Source of the DNA: Pocillopora verrucosa | Lineage: Eukaryota > Cnidaria > Anthozoa > Scleractinia > Pocilloporidae | Assembly: GCF_036669915.1 (NCBI RefSeq) | Contig: NC_089323.1 | Location: 19,263,804-19,327,803 of the forward strand | DNA length: 64,000 nucleotides | Direction of reading: 5' to 3' | Shown here: piece by piece, positions 48,012-59,500 of the stretch | Layout of the letters: the number at the start of each line of letters is the position of its first letter | Numbering within the stretch: position 1 is the stretch's first letter | Position numbers and translations under genes: made by a program | Notes under the pieces: generated by a model | Told to the model about the DNA's origin: nothing | Seen by the model: the letters and a program-made list of their open reading frames with translations, nothing else | Database searches by the model: none

Positions 48012-49883
48012 TTAGCTCAAATTGTTAACTCTAAAGCAAGACCACACTTCAAATAAGCAAGCTGCAGAGTGAAAGCGAAAGAAAATACATAAAGGATAAG
48101 CTAAAGTGGTAATTGCCCTCCAGGAAGTCTCACCGTAAAACACCGTCTGAACTGGTGTGGTCGCAAAGTTCCTCATTTCGAAGAATGAATCCTGCGCCCA
48201 CAGTGCAACATTCGTGGTCAGCAAAAACAGCGTTCCTTGTCGGACTATATTCGCTCCCAGTTCCTTGAGCGGTCTGAAACGCAGCGCCTTGATAAGAGCA
48301 GTAGCCTGTAGCATGGCTTGGAACAGAATCAATGTTGATTTAGCGAGTGAGAAATCCGATGCGTAACGATGATTCCTTATTTCGGCGATGGCAGCTGTGA
48401 GGCATAAACCGGCGTAGAGAAACATCCCTGTGAACGAAACTATCAAGAGAGTGTCATCTGCACCAAACGGGTACCACGTAAATTTTTGATTCATTAAACA
48501 CCTCAATACTACCCAGCAGGCCACGCACATGAACACCAGCAAAATAATTTGGTAAAGGTAATAAAATTTAAGCGCGTTTAGGGAGTCTCGGTCAACCCAC
48601 AGTAAACCCACGGCGAGTAGCAAAACGATCGAGAACAAGAGACCAATCAAAAGGCCTGGGTCCGAGCTGGGGATCGCGTGCATGCGAAGTGCATCTTGAT
48701 TCTCGATGCATGACTGACATATGGACGAGTTTGACATGGCTCTGTTCAGTGAGAAACGGCTGGAAAATCTGCCACTTGATACAGAATCCCTAGACGGTGT
48801 GGCGGCTTCGCAGGTCCCATATCCGTGGTCATGTTCGAATTTTTCTAGTCGTTCACTAAGATTATCTGATGTCGTATTAAAGTCAGACAGCTCGTCATAG
48901 ATATAAATATCTTGTGGGTCGGGATCAAGATCCCGCATCCCGCTCCACATGGTGTACAAAATGCCACCCGCGATTAAGGAATACTCCATTGTAAATGGAT
49001 ATAAATAAGGTTCGGACGCCTCCCAAATCTTTTTCATGGAGTAGTGATTTGCAAAGCAAGCGTTCTCTTCACGAGTGCTTAGATCTTCAAGTGATTTTCG
49101 CGCACTGAAAATGCTTTTCGAATGGCTAAAAAGCGCTCGAAACCATAGGCACACGTTGGTACCAAGTATATGGAAAAGTACAAGTCGAATGCTCGGTGAT
49201 TTATGAAGGGTGGCTGTGGCAAACTTTCTTAAAAATAGAATTTGCGCAAAAATAAACACAGCCTTGAAAATGGAGAAGAAAAGGCTGGATAAGTTGGATG
49301 AGCATTCGATATAAAATGTTATGTGGAGGAGATCCATGACACAACTCCCTGCGCCGAAAACGTAAGCACCCGCCATGAGAGGTCTGTGTGAGTGGGGCGA
49401 AGGCGTGATGAAGTCTACTGTCTTCCGATCGCTTTGTTTACAAAAGATGTAACAGATCCACAACAGAGCTGGACAGATACAGGTGATCAGGAACCCATCA
49501 ATGTGGTCCGTTGTCACGCCGGAGTCGGCCTTAGAATCATCTTGAAGCCATTTAGAAAGATTAAATACCACCCCCGCTGTTGTTAGACAAATCAAGTACA
49601 ATAAGCTAGCGATTTTTCCGTCTCCCTTTACGCCATCGTCCGGCAAAATCGGTTCCAGAACATACATGAGAGAAGTGACAACGCCACGCAAAAATTTTCG
49701 GTTTTCTTCATTTTTTGGTTCCTCTTTAGGCTGGACATTTCCGACGACTTTTTTCTCGTATAGTGGATAAGTTTCCTTCTCGCACCGCATGATGTTTAGT
49801 GTTTTTAAAGGTTGTTGAGCCTCAAGGTAAGAGGCCACACGGCCGCTTGTTTCTTCCTTCATGACGTCATGATGTACAACCAT
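48012..49883 (-). CDS. Otopetrin family proton channel, intronless
   Basis: Multi-pass proton-selective channel of the otopetrin (OTOP) family, plasma membrane. A single open frame of 623 residues, near the usual size. A hydrophilic N-terminus (about 1-85) precedes a series of hydrophobic segments. Family blocks seen: RPLMAGAYVFGAGSCVMDLL in the third-helix area, FHILGTNVCLWFRAL, GGILYTMWSGM, a hydrophilic Ser-rich loop in the middle (about 345-395), then the second half with LLTTNVALWAQDSFFE, FYGETSWRAI and the C-terminal PLCIFFRFHSAACLFEVW. The two-half N/C otopetrin layout is complete. First ATG (49883) is used; Met8 is an alternative. Vertebrate OTOP genes are split by introns, this one is not. 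Coral otopetrins have been discussed in connection with calcification, but nothing in this sequence shows such a role. Confidence 0.93.
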   Translation of the reverse strand: MVVHHDVMKEETSGRVASYLEAQQPLKTLNIMRCEKETYPLYEKKVVGNVQPKEEPKNEENRKFLRGVVTSLMYVLEPILPDDGVKGDGKIASLLYLICLTTAGVVFNLSKWLQDDSKADSGVTTDHIDGFLITCICPALLWICYIFCKQSDRKTVDFITPSPHSHRPLMAGAYVFGAGSCVMDLLHITFYIECSSNLSSLFFSIFKAVFIFAQILFLRKFATATLHKSPSIRLVLFHILGTNVCLWFRALFSHSKSIFSARKSLEDLSTREENACFANHYSMKKIWEASEPYLYPFTMEYSLIAGGILYTMWSGMRDLDPDPQDIYIYDELSDFNTTSDNLSERLEKFEHDHGYGTCEAATPSRDSVSSGRFSSRFSLNRAMSNSSICQSCIENQDALRMHAIPSSDPGLLIGLLFSIVLLLAVGLLWVDRDSLNALKFYYLYQIILLVFMCVACWVVLRCLMNQKFTWYPFGADDTLLIVSFTGMFLYAGLCLTAAIAEIRNHRYASDFSLAKSTLILFQAMLQATALIKALRFRPLKELGANIVRQGTLFLLTTNVALWAQDSFFEMRNFATTPVQTVFYGETSWRAITTLAYPLCIFFRFHSAACLFEVWSCFRVNNLS

Positions 49884-52231
49884 AACAGCCGGTGGATTGT
49901 GTGGGTCTTTTGATCAACATGGCTCTCTTATTGGACAGTTCATGAGCTCATTGTTGAGGAATCATCATTACTTCATGGCCCACTGGCTCATTAAAATTGG
50001 ATTGGTTTCTATTGTCACAAAGCAGCCAATCAGAGCGCGAGGTTTAGGTCATGGATCAATGGAGCGATAAACTCATGAACAAAGAGTCAAAAGCAATTCT
50101 TTGATGGAGATTCGCCATTATTTTTTTCTTGGAAAAAATCAAATGTTTTTTTCCATAATTTCATGGTAAATAAATATCAGCAAATTAGTCCTTAAATTTC
50201 GCATTTATTTTTCTTATTTACCGGTCTGAACAATTTTAAATCACATCATATTTCGTAATATTTTGGATTCTAATTTTCCTTTTATAGCGATAGCGGAACA
50301 CTCCCTGTCCAAAAATTGATTGATCATTTTAACAGAACCTAAACTTTATGCTCCTTGACCGAAAATAATCAAACAGCTTACACGCTTGAACTCATCTTAA
50401 AATATCAACAAAGACAGAAGTCCTTCTCTTCAGAAATATATGAAAACAAAATCTGATGAAGACATTCCAGATTCAAAACAGTCAACTGATCTACAAGACC
50501 TCTTGATTTCATTGAATTTTAAAGCCATAAATTTCGAGCGATTTTCAGCTCCTTTTTCTCCATTTTTACCTAAGCCTGCTGCAATATGATAGCATTTTGC
50601 TTTTAGTTTACCAAAGCGGAAAGAAAAATTACGTTATGGAATGTTAAACGGATGAAAATAAAGAGACAAATAAACCCATGAAGCGTGTAGGCTGACAAGG
50701 GTATTCAGTGAATTTTAGATAAACAGATGAACTAACCGGAAAATTTTCAACAACGAATCGCCACTTTCACACTCAGAGAATCGTTATTTTTCTGTCTGTG
50801 TGGTTCAAGAACCGTTTGAATTTCTCTACACTTCGCTGCATTTTCCTCCCAAACAAAAGACGTTAGCTTGCTCAGGCTAAGATGGCCTCTTTTTTCTCCG
50901 CTGCCATTCAGTTGGAACCTAATACTTCACAATTCTAAGCCCATAGTCATGCGAGGCCTAAAATTTCCCTCCTCTTCGTTGTTAGAATCTAATTATTTGT
51001 TGATCGAAAGCAGATTTTTTTCTGTTTTCAAAGAATTTCAGTAATACTAGTCGGGGCCAAGTATGCAATTTGTCGAACCAGTTTGCTGGTAAAAACTAGA
51101 AAGGAAGAATCAGCTAACAGGTATTTTGTTTCCCGCCCACTCCTCCTCGTTGTATCGATCGAAGGTCAGTAGGGTGAAATATGTTCGCGGGATAACCCCA
51201 TTTTTATGGTTAAATAAATCATTTACCGTTTCTTTTAGATACATCAATTTTTTTTTTCAGTATATTAAGATGTATAAAAATTTCTTATATTAATGGTGTA
51301 ATAATGATTTCAGGATCAGTGAAGGGATTAGGGCTGAGTTTTAGTTTTAAAAGAAACCTCGGGCTCAGTTTCTTTGACGACTGCGGCTTCTTCTTTAATT
51401 TCCATTTAATTTTTCTCATCACTTTTCAGCTGGACTATAACTTTTAAAAGCATTATTAATGGCAAAGAAATGCGCTGTTATGAATGAACTATTACTGCGA
51501 GAATTTTCTATCGTAAGCTTGCGACTGCATCTTTTTTTTTTTTTTTTTTTTTGCGTTTTCACTCTCATTATCTTTAATTACGACCTTACTGAAGCGTGAG
51601 TTTGTCTAGAAGATGCGAAGTCGTTATTAGAACGTAAAAACAAGAACATTTGTCTCGTTAAATTGGAGAACGATAAACCAGAAGATTCACTTACGTCATT
51701 TAAAACGCCGATTGATAATCAATTCGACGCGTGCGTTTATGTTTTGATGATAATTGAGAAAAATAAAGGTTGCAATTTGCCTCTCGAAAAAAAATGCAAA
51801 TTTCACACGCAGGCCAATATCATAATGGTATATTCTTTCATAAGAACAAAATCCCTTGGCTTATTTGAGCTGAAATACGTCCATTTGGTTAATGAGTTCA
51901 GGGAAAGGATTCGAAATGGTGTCGAAAATAACACCCAAAACTGTCTTGACAAACAATATGTCTTCCCTGCTCCCCAGCGCTCGGCAAAAATTTGGATTTT
52001 CTCTACATAAAGGCCAAAATTGTATTCAATAATTATGCTGTGATCGTGAAACAACCTGTCAACTTAAAGTTACGACCGCTGTACATAAATTAACGTGCGT
52101 CAAACCGGGGAGACACAACAATTGAACATCAAAGGACACCAAAGTAAGAACCCGACCTATTTGAACAACTCGATCGGATCAACCACACTAAACACGTACT
52201 CTAAAATAATATTATCCGCTAGCTCTTCCCG
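49884..52231. other. Intergenic between the otopetrin and orphan ORF, divergent starts
   Basis: Upstream DNA of two divergently oriented genes. It has CCAAT/ATTGG boxes near 49997-50038 (aaattggattggtttc, agccaatcagagcgcg) and a 24-base poly-T run near 51530-51552. An open frame at 51663-52010 (115 residues) has no recognised family. Confidence 0.5.
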
Positions 52232-53278
52232 ATGAACGTTCAGAAAGGGTATTACCACGTTTCTACGACGAAACTCGGGAGAAATGTTCCAACGAAGACC
52301 ACAAATGACAATTTTTCCCCATCGATGAGTAGTGCGTTTGCAAAGTGTTCGCTAACTTCGAGTGCTCCTCGCGCGGCTTACACAAAGTCATCTGTACAAC
52401 CGAAAATTATGTCCCCGGTAACTAATCATTCGTTTCGCGATCAAAGGAGAAACTATGTGAGTGCATTGTCTATTATTCCGAAAGAAAAGATTCCCAAGAT
52501 TGTGGTATTACCAAGCATCGATAAAGATATTGCTGTAGCGTCGGCGAAGCCGGTATCAGCTAGAGTTCCTGCTGTCACAACTGCTCCGGGAAAAAAAAGG
52601 AACCAGACGCCAAAAAGTGAAAAAGGAAGCCAGTCGCAAGCCAGATACATTTCATGTCTTCACACTTCATTGAGCACTGAATGGAGGAAAGCGAATAGCT
52701 TGGACAGGGAGAATTCTGAGGACAAGCAAAAGCAACCGCGGAGAACTTCTTCGCTGGAAATTAAATTCAGCTATTTTGGCAAGAATACTTCCCAATGCAC
52801 GCCGACAACCAGAAGTTCGTCGGATGAAATACGTGACGAAGGAAAAAACACTTCACTGATAGGAAATCAACCCCGTGGAGAAAATAAAAGCGCTAGCTTG
52901 TTTAATCGAAACATGGTGAAGGAAGTTACCGGAATGGAAAAAAACAATGTACGAATTCAGTATACTCCGTTGAGGAAGAGTTTTACGATTAAAAATGTAG
53001 TTACAGACGGGAACAGACGCGGAACATCTGCAAACGTGGTTCTTTCAACTCGCTGTCAAGACTATGAACAACAACGTACTCGAACAAGGATGCTGCCAAA
53101 AAGCCGTTTTCGAGTAAAAATTCAGAAATGTCGCCACAAAAGCGTCAATATTTCAGATTCTTTTAACGTCGTTCGAGATAAAAGAGCGAAACCTCTAGAA
53201 AAAGCGAGTCGAAGCGTGATCATTCAGGATAAAAGTCCACAGAGATCATTTTCTATCCAAAAGTCTAAGGCTTTTTAG
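52232..53278 (+). CDS. Orphan single-exon ORF, basic and disordered 348-residue protein
   Basis: Not recognised. One uninterrupted frame of 348 codons in AT-rich DNA, far longer than neighbouring chance frames. The product is rich in Ser, Lys, Arg, Thr and Asn, has one Trp and five Cys, no signal peptide, no membrane helix and no repeat. Basic clusters include GKKRNQTPKSEKG, KQKQPRRTSS and QQRTRTRMLPKSRFRVKIQK. SIIPKEKIPKIVVLPSI is the only mildly hydrophobic stretch. A polyadenylation signal AATAAA lies 52 bases after the stop (53330-53335), supporting a real transcript. The ATG at 52232 is the first in frame. It could be a taxon-restricted nuclear or cytoskeletal protein, or a coding exon of a longer gene. 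Function is unknown. Confidence 0.55.
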   Translation: MNVQKGYYHVSTTKLGRNVPTKTTNDNFSPSMSSAFAKCSLTSSAPRAAYTKSSVQPKIMSPVTNHSFRDQRRNYVSALSIIPKEKIPKIVVLPSIDKDIAVASAKPVSARVPAVTTAPGKKRNQTPKSEKGSQSQARYISCLHTSLSTEWRKANSLDRENSEDKQKQPRRTSSLEIKFSYFGKNTSQCTPTTRSSSDEIRDEGKNTSLIGNQPRGENKSASLFNRNMVKEVTGMEKNNVRIQYTPLRKSFTIKNVVTDGNRRGTSANVVLSTRCQDYEQQRTRTRMLPKSRFRVKIQKCRHKSVNISDSFNVVRDKRAKPLEKASRSVIIQDKSPQRSFSIQKSKAF

Positions 53279-53329
53279 CGTTCAGTAAACGTAGCAACTA
53301 TCATGAGGGCAAATGTTTACGGTAACGCA

Positions 53330-53335
53330 AATAAA
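53330..53335 (+). terminator. Polyadenylation signal AATAAA after the orphan ORF
   Basis: Canonical hexamer in gcaaataaaatatttt, 52 bases past the stop codon at 53278, on the same strand. Confidence 0.5.
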
Positions 53336-54695
53336 ATATTTTCGACGACGTAAAACTGCGTTGAAGTACTTTCCAAGGTATTTTATTTCGCTAAAACTAA
53401 CCTAAAGTAACTGAAATCGCATATTCGCAAACCATTATTGATTTGAGGATTTACCATGTCAAAGTAAAATTTACATGATGACTTGACAATCAACTGAACG
53501 GTGTGTTTGCAGAAATACAGTTCGTTCCGAATTAATATGACAAACTGCAATCGAAAGAAATGTTTTTATCAATTTGCCATCTAGATATTAGATTCAGTGC
53601 TACCTCAAAAAAACTATTCTCTTACAAAAAACTTCGGCTTGTCAAAGCTGCTGATAACATCGATGAATGCTTCAAAGCTTACCGCTTTTGTCGTTGTTCT
53701 GGTACGGACTTCATGGTTTTTCGCGATTGGAACCATTCGGCAATGTTTCTTTTTAACAGCACTCTGGTATTGTTTTTGTTTTTCATTCATATTATCACTC
53801 CAAAACGAGTGCATTAGGCATTCCATTTTATTTTAATCAGGACCCCATTATGTGCAGCAGACATCAATTTAAGATTAAACTAAACTGTTCACTTTTAGTC
53901 CAAAATCGATATCAGGAAACAATTCTATTTAAACGAGGCAGTTATGTTTAATTTGTAAAGTATGTTGACGGGGTATTTCCATAACTTAGAGACCTAGATT
54001 GTTTTTTCGTCTGCATAAATATACTGTAGTTGGCATATTACATCAGATGTTCGCCATGACTAGTAACAAAAACAATTTTAAAAGAAATGGCTGCGGTAAA
54101 TCGACTGAGAGATAGATATAACTCGCTTGTTCGAATTGAAAATTTGTAGCTCTAGGTTATAAAAATTTTAATGGTACAACATCGTAATTGGTGATGTTAG
54201 CTCAGTGGAAGAAGCACTAAATACAATTGTTCCCCAATGATGAACCTCCATCACTAAGCGTGTAGGCGCGTAAAGAAGTTTTCCTTCACTACGGAACAAA
54301 AAAACAAGCTGTGTCAATTTTGTTGCTTCCCAAATGACAACTTTTTGTCGCACTATGAAGCTTTAGTAAATAAGTGGACTATCAAGGACGAAATATGTGG
54401 CAACGGCTCATTCAAATTATTGCAAGTAATCGCTTCGGATAAATTTATTTGTAATTTTCGTTTCCTAGGCTATAAAATTCAAAAGATCAATTTTCTATGT
54501 TACTTGAAAAAGTTATTAACTTTAAATGTTAAATCAGAAAGTTAGGCATGTATTGTACGTTTCCAAAGTCCCTGAGGAGGAGAATTAAATAAAATAAAAG
54601 TTTAATCTCTTGCCATGTCAACCTTCCTTCGCTAATAGTTGCCTAAAAGTTCAACGGATTACTTGTGGAATGAGCAGCTTGCTCGAAAAATAATC

Positions 54696-54900
54696 TATTA
54701 ACCTTTTCACTCTCAAGATCTCATTAGTAATTCTCCTTACTGGCCTCCTTACAATTCTTATGATTTTAGTTCGGAGAATTTGGTATTGCATCTATTAATA
54801 ATCCCCTAATTTATATTTTTCTTTATTTTCATCACTTTTCTGCTTGATATTGTAAGGATATTGTAATGAGAAATTCTGTCTTGGTCAGTCATGAGAGTTT
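54696..54900 (-). mobile_element. Repeat of the inverse TTAACCCTTT-related subtype
   Basis: Blocks taaccttttcactctcaaga, ttcttatgattttagt, tttctttattttcatcactt, gagaaattctgtcttggtca match the copies at 16535-16735 and 57843-58048. Confidence 0.6.
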
Positions 54901-54989
54901 TTTGTTAGCTGTTCACTGAACAACAAGGCAAAACAAAGAGAAGTACGCACACATCGCCGGCAATGGAAGGTAATCATATGAAAAACAAT

Positions 54990-55045
54990 AATGATAATGA
55001 TAATAATAATATTAATAATAATAATAATAATAATAATAACAATGT
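54990..55045 (+). repeat. (TAA)n / (AAT)n microsatellite
   Basis: About 17 trinucleotide units with few interruptions. An open frame over it (54963-55196) reads as Asn repeats and is not considered a gene. Confidence 0.9.
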
Positions 55046-56085
55046 AATTATTCAAAATATAATATCTTGTACTATTGTAACATTAATTTTTTTTGATATT
55101 TTCCATATTCGTAACACAGACTCTAAGACCTCTAGGTTTTTCCTGATACTGTTGGTTGATATCAGTAACTTATCACCAACAGCTGTCGGCCAGTAGCAAT
55201 AGCAGTGTTGCATGTGTTTTATTATTGGCTGTCCTCAATCGAAGAAGGTGCCATCTTTGATTTGTATGGCCGAGAGTAATATGGTAATGTGTCGCCCCGG
55301 GATGGTTTTCCACCTGCAACCACCTGCAGAACGACAATGTGCTTCTGTTTCGTGTTAAATATGTTCTTTGTACCACCAAAAAAATCCAAGTAAATTATCA
55401 AGGAAAAATACGAATATGGGAGTATCGCGTAAAAAAAAAAAATGAATTGAAAAAAGTTTCATCTCCCCAAATCTCTATTCCCCCATCGCATCCTTGGTAT
55501 TTTTCTGAGGTAAAGCAAATCTTACACAGCATAACTCCAACTTTTCTACTCATTTGCGTCAATTTAATTGAGCGCGGAAAACCACATTAGGGTCGTGTAA
55601 AATTCGAGGAAGTTGACGTTATTAGGTGATCAGTTGTAAAAGAAATAAATTTTAATGGACACGCCGCACATTTATCTCACTAACATTTCACATCTTATCC
55701 GAACTTTGCTAAAAGAAGACTAGGGAAAGGTTAGTGGGAGTTGGCCATCTACGCAATAGTTTGTTGTAAATGATTAATTGACTGAAAAATACTCTTTGAA
55801 AATTATGCAAATAATTTCGGCTGACGATTTGCGTGATTCCGTAAAGTAGAGCTCACGCTGGCGAGGGAGTCATGTGACACTTACACTGTGCGCACTCCAC
55901 GGTGCGTAAAGCTGCGATATTTAATTTATTCGTTTTAACAGTAACCATGTTATGTCTACTAGAGGTAACAGTCTTCCAAATCGACTCGATATTGTCTTTT
56001 TCAACGAGATATCGTTACAATAGTATGGAAGTCGATATACCGTTTTATGTCAATCGAACGGAAAACCACTGCTACTAGAAAACAT

Positions 56086-56745
56086 ATGACTGGCCGGGGT
56101 GAGATGTGCCTGAAGTTATACACACAACTTGGAGGAAAATGCGACATGATAGTTGGTCATCTTCAATGTCCTGATGTACGTAATTAGTCTTAAGTTCTGT
56201 ATCGACAAGGACAACTTGTCATGACAAAAATGTTTTGCATTTTCAACCTCTTCGCACAAAAGCATAATATCTTTAACTGGATTTCACATGGGACTTTACT
56301 GGAAGCTGCAAGACATCAAGGATTTATACCTTGGGATGTATATAGTGATATTCAAATACGTTTAGATGACTATGTCAAATTTTTTCAAGTACTGTTGCAG
56401 CGAAGGATTTACCACCAGACAATTTTTTTTCTAAATTCAATGAGTGATCCTGCGTTTCCAAGTAACTATTTCATGTTTTTTTTTTATACGAAAAATTATG
56501 GAACCCAAGACTATGAGATAGAATAGCTGTTGTAATTATTGTATTGCACACGGATGCAATTGACATCTTTGTCTTCCCCCTTGTGTTAAGATATGTATAT
56601 CCTTTGAAGAGATTACTATTTGAAGGGTTTGCAATTTCAGTTCAGAACAACTAGAAAGATGAATTAGTGTCTCAGTTTGGCAGAGAGTGGTTTAAATTTC
56701 CAAAAGATAGAACTCCAGAAGAACAGCCAGATGTATTTAATGGTT
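56086..56745 (+). pseudogene. Decayed LicD/fukutin-like nucleotidyltransferase-fold gene
   Basis: Three collinear, mutually frame-shifted stretches resemble a LicD-family (phosphocholine/phosphoribitol-transferase-like) protein. First, 56086-56188: GEMCLKLYTQLGGKCDM, ended by a stop. Second, 56221-56526: NIFNWISHGTLLEAARHQGF then IPWDVYSDI, the family's GTLLGxxRhxgxIPWDdDxDI block, but with the middle acidic residues replaced by VYS. Third, from about 56520 in another frame: HTDAIDIFVFPL, YPLKRLLFEGF and, after a further stop, QFGREWFKFP. Order and spacing fit the family. Stops and frame changes, plus loss of the acidic metal-binding residues, point to a pseudogene. No introns are apparent, so a processed copy is possible. 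An intact gene with undetected introns is less likely. Confidence 0.65.
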
Positions 56746-57689
56746 GCAAGAATCTAAAAAGTTTGAACACAAAATATTATTAGTTATAATTGATTTTGCA
56801 TACTGTATATACAGATAGGACTTATGATAGAGAATAATACACTGGTTTTGAAGGAGTTATGTGGGTTTGTCCACCTTCTTATATGATGTACAAATAAAGA
56901 GCAGCAGGGTGAGATTTTACAAAATCAGGCCAGCCCTGTTGAACACCCTTATATGAAGAGGTCAAGAGATATATTTATAGTAGTCAGTGCTGTCATTAAG
57001 CACCAAAACCTGTAATGTTGTTATGGCGGAGCACACCCAGAGTTGTAAGTGAAGATTTCATTTGCTTTGGTTACACCTAGGCAAGTATCATACTGCTACA
57101 GGTGATATCTCCTATGTAATGGCTCCTTCAAAACTTAGTAAAAGCCCTGAGTGGCCACTTGTAATTTGCAACAAACAGCTTTATTAACAACTTACCAAAA
57201 GAAAAACAACAGTTTAATATGCACTCCACATACCTAGATGTGCTCAACAATCCAGAATGTTCTAAATGACCAGATAAAATCCTCTTTGTAAATAAGTATG
57301 CATGAATAACTCCAAACAGGTAAACAGTGAAACATTCTAGAATGTTCTGGACCATGTACTAAAGGTGTTTAGCAATAATTCAGGATCAAAATTATTACAG
57401 TATTTTTTCTCTGACTCCTCTTGAAATAAAATGCTCACAGGGCATATACTTAAAGGGGTTTTCCCTTAGCATGAGACAAAACTGAAGGAAAAATATAAAC
57501 AATTAAAACTGTCTGCAAAGCCACAAAACTAATAAAAATTTGTTGGTTAACCCTTGGCTAGCTCAATTGTGCTTGGAACAATTCAACCCTGAAATATTTT
57601 AGAGCATTACTCTATGAGATCAACCTTCAGTCCCCACCCTTCATCCTTTACATCATCCTTACCCCAGGGGCCACAGTATTGACATTAGT

Positions 57690-57840
57690 TTCTGTACTGG
57701 TCCAAGTCCCAGACCCCCCAGGTTGAGAGATCCAGTTTTGAAACCTGGCCAGTGTCATTATGTCGTGTTCTTGTGCAATGCACTTCACTCTCACCAGGCC
57801 TCTCTCTGCCTTGGAGTCAGGAATGTAAATTGGTTTTATT
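57690..57840 (+). repeat. Dispersed SINE/MITE-like fragment
   Basis: Contains gtgttcttgtgcaatgcact, cactctcaccaggcctctct and aatgtaaattggttt, resembling a widespread invertebrate repeat I remember with 'gcctctctccaccc...gtaaatggg'. Assignment to a class is uncertain. Confidence 0.4.
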
Positions 57841-57842
57841 TA

Positions 57843-58048
57843 ACCCTTTAACTCCCAGATCAAATTTGTAATTCTCCTTACTGTCAACCATATAATTCTT
57901 ATGATGTTAGTTCAGATAATTTAGTCTTGGATCAACTTATAATCCTTAAATTGATATTTTTCTTTATTCTCATCACTTATCTGGTTGATATTGTATTGAT
58001 ATCGTAAGGAGAAATTCTGTCTTGCTAATTTATGAAAGTTAAAGGGTT
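57843..58048 (-). mobile_element. Repeat of the inverse TTAACCCTTT-related subtype
   Basis: Runs from taaccctttaactcccaga to gaaagttaaagggttaa, so both inverted ends are preserved. Internal ttcttatgatgttagtt, tctttattctcatcactta and gagaaattctgtcttgct match the other two copies. Confidence 0.75.
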
Positions 58049-59500
58049 AACTGTTTGGGAAGGGTGACAAAATGGTGGACTGTCGTCCTATCAAAGGGGA
58101 ATTACCACACTCCTAGTCCCTTCATGCAACAGAAAACAAGATGAGTTTTGGCAGAATAGAACAATTGGTTCAAATGCAAACTTAACCTCTTTTTATCTAC
58201 AAAACTGATGTCTCTTGCTCTTAACCTTTTCACTCTCAAGACTTGGATAATGCTTCTCCATACTATGTAAAGTACATTTCTTATGTTTGCAAGTCTTCTT
58301 GATATTTTTCTTCTCATCACGCTTGGGAGAGAAAATGGTTTAGCCCCTAGCTTAGCTCCCCTCCCCCTCATGGGATGAAGAGCATTTCTGGACTCCTTGT
58401 CTTTTCTCTACATTCCTTCTTGGCAACAATCTTCAACCCCAAGTTTTTTTCAGGCGATCAAACAAATAGATATTGAACATATATAAAAAGTTTATTTCAG
58501 TTACTCTTGTCCTCAAGGAATTTAAACTCACTTGGACTGCACTCTTTGTACAATGCCTCACTATGCCATGAACTGGTATAAGGAAGTCAGTGATTTTCAG
58601 CAGAGTGCTTAAAAAGTAACCAACAATAAGTCTTCACTTGATGTGGCTATAACAACTTGGAACCTTTACGTAATTAAAGAAGTACCTTTTATCCGTCAGA
58701 TTCTTTTAAAATACAATACTACAACACTGTTACATTTATGAAAATGTCAATTGGGACGAAGAAATTTACCAAAATTCAATGAAATGAGGAAGGATTCAAA
58801 AGATTATGTTACTAATTTCTTGGCGTACTGAATTGTTGAGATAAATTATTGGAATATATATTCATTCTTACTTTGCAATCAAACTTTCTTTGTTTTATAG
58901 GAATACAATCTTAAGGTTTGATGCTTGTCTACTTGAGTGGTTAGTCAGTTTTTTTTTCTCTCCCAAGATGAATACATGACTGTACTGGTCAGTTTACACG
59001 CAGTTTTCTTGTTTTCTATCATTGAAAAACCCAATTCGTCCTGAAAATTTGCCAAAATTTGGCATCACGATATACATGAATTATATTTGTCGTGTGTTTG
59101 GTTATTATGCTATTCTGGTAATAAATTACTTGAAAACTTTTAGAGGAATTCTTTCCCTTTTTTCTCATTCGAGGTTAATAAATAGACAGTCACAAAAGTT
59201 TAATCTATGTTCTGCATTGATTTTTAGTTCCGACTGATCAAGTATTCGATCAGAGATGTTCGTTATTTAGATCAATCTGGACTCGTATTGTGAAAATTTG
59301 CGTTACTTGACGTATCAATTGTGTCACTTTCAGATATGTAAATACCGTGACAAATAGTCAATCTTTCCCGGCTAACACCGATTGTTTGTTACCGATCAAG
59401 CGATGTATCATTGATATTCAGGCGATAAATGGAACCATCTGAATTTATAATCAGAATGTTCACTTCGGTTCACGTCGATTCATGTTCAGATAGTGCCAGT

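Larger units (their letters stand above)
53336..56085. other. Intergenic with simple repeats, no gene recognised
   Basis: Contains a repeat copy (54696-54900) and a (TAA)n microsatellite (54990-55045). Open frames at 53560-53817, 54345-54545 and 55339-55590 have no recognised motif. Confidence 0.5.
56746..59500. other. Intergenic with repeat fragments, no gene recognised
   Basis: Holds a dispersed-repeat fragment at 57690-57840, two TTAACCCTTT-related copies (57843-58048, and a short one at about 58220-58345), and AT-rich DNA downstream of the P450 gene. Open frames at 57128-57355, 58102-58371 and 59022-59237 have no recognised motif. Confidence 0.5.

Noticed and set aside
54963-55196. Asn-rich open frame
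   Set aside because: It is a translation of the (TAA)n microsatellite.
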